A DNA stretch of 64,000 nucleotides, taken from Alkalicoccus halolimnae. GTDB taxonomy: Bacteria; Bacillota; Bacilli; Bacillales; Salisediminibacteriaceae. Location: the NCBI RefSeq assembly GCF_008014775.2, contig NZ_CP144914.1:3534001-3598000 (forward strand), read 5' to 3'. The number at the start of each line of letters is the position of its first letter. Within the stretch, counting starts at the first letter, position 1. Below the pieces are notes generated by a model, which saw only the letters and a list, made by a program, of their open reading frames with translations, did not search any database and was not told the DNA's origin. The position numbers were made by a program, and so were the translations under genes. Shown one piece after another: positions 63,799 through 64,000 of this stretch.

Positions 63799-64000
63799 AT
63801 GACAGAACGAGCTACAGCTACTGAAGCAGCGCTCGATCTGATTGAGAAGTTGAAAAAACGCCATGGACCACTCATGTTTCATCAATCAGGAGGCTGCTGT
63901 GACGGCAGTTCTCCTATGTGTTACCCCGATGGAGAACTTCGCATCGGAGAACAGGATTTTTATTTGGGTGAGATCGGAGACACTCCTTTTTATATGTCGA
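63799..64000 (+). CDS. DUF779 protein, 3' end cut by the window
   Basis: The first 67 codons of a DUF779 protein (MTERATATEAALDLIEKLKK...), with the family's HQSGGCCDGSSPMCY motif, a likely metal-binding cysteine cluster, and LGEIGDTPFYMS. AAAGGGATGAG precedes the ATG. DUF779 genes are often found directly after this type of aldehyde dehydrogenase; the function is unknown. The end lies beyond 64000. Confidence 0.9.
   Translation, partial: MTERATATEAALDLIEKLKKRHGPLMFHQSGGCCDGSSPMCYPDGELRIGEQDFYLGEIGDTPFYMS

Noticed and set aside
1..64000. CRISPR arrays, toxin-antitoxin or restriction/defence genes
   Set aside because: No regularly spaced short repeats and no matching protein families were seen; the dispersed repeats are irregularly spaced.

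Overview
The window looks like chromosomal DNA of a low-to-mid GC Bacillaceae, probably a halo- or alkaliphilic one (genus not determinable from sequence alone). The reasons are strong AGGAGG-type ribosome binding sites throughout, frequent TTG/GTG starts, B. subtilis-type genes (ykhA, ylmA, yhfW and yclM relatives, hom-thrC-thrB), catabolite (cre), CodY and Fur-type operators, and very Asp/Glu-rich proteins. No prophage, CRISPR array, plasmid gene or intact insertion sequence was seen.

Layout. 1-0.9 kb: repeats. 0.9-2.4 kb: an SDR oxidoreductase and a DUF429 protein. 2.5-9.8 kb: a tightly packed five-gene minus-strand operon joining a membrane glycosyltransferase and a HEAT-repeat membrane protein to three phosphorelay proteins (Hpt-REC-degenerate GGDEF-REC, stand-alone REC, hybrid histidine kinase). 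10.3-13.7 kb: hom-thrC-thrB. 13.7-15.6 kb: a DoxX protein and a DUF4352 lipoprotein. 15.9-19.8 kb: an ascorbate-type PTS with its own PRD regulator. 20-22 kb: an AT-rich stretch with a pseudogene, a leader ORF, a DUF4190/DUF4352 protein, a MITE and tRNA-Arg(CCT). 22.2-29.4 kb: a Cof hydrolase, metA, two tandem cytoplasmic alpha-amylases and an aspartokinase. 29.6-37.9 kb: an oligopeptide transporter with two paralogous binding proteins divergent from oppCBDF. 38.2-43.5 kb: a seven-gene ynj-like ABC transporter operon with a CDP-alcohol phosphatidyltransferase, CHY zinc finger and azoreductase. 43.6-51.6 kb: thioesterase, small membrane protein, gltD and gltB. 52.4-58.3 kb: gabD-like dehydrogenase, ylmA-like ATPase, AEC transporter, DinB protein and AGCS symporter. 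59.4-64 kb: thiamine-binding-type protein, ferritin with Fur boxes upstream, FAD/Rieske oxidoreductase, and an aldehyde dehydrogenase followed by a DUF779 gene cut by the window edge.

Metabolic logic. Aspartokinase, homoserine dehydrogenase, threonine synthase, homoserine kinase and homoserine acyltransferase together cover much of the aspartate-to-threonine/methionine branch. Glutamate synthase, the succinate-semialdehyde-type dehydrogenase and the peptide importer add nitrogen metabolism. Likely cre, CodY and Fur sites suggest control by carbon, amino-acid and iron status.

The most unusual content is non-coding. There are two dispersed repeat families (A, a palindromic element whose central hairpin changes sequence while keeping its pairing; B, about 360 bp with terminal inverted repeats). 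There are also two copies of a 163-bp MITE, each with a perfect 8-bp target duplication and each inserted into a family B element. A possible Fur-controlled transcript with a C-rich hairpin loop and a 29-codon basic ORF lies upstream of ferritin. All calls are from reading the sequence; no database search was run.
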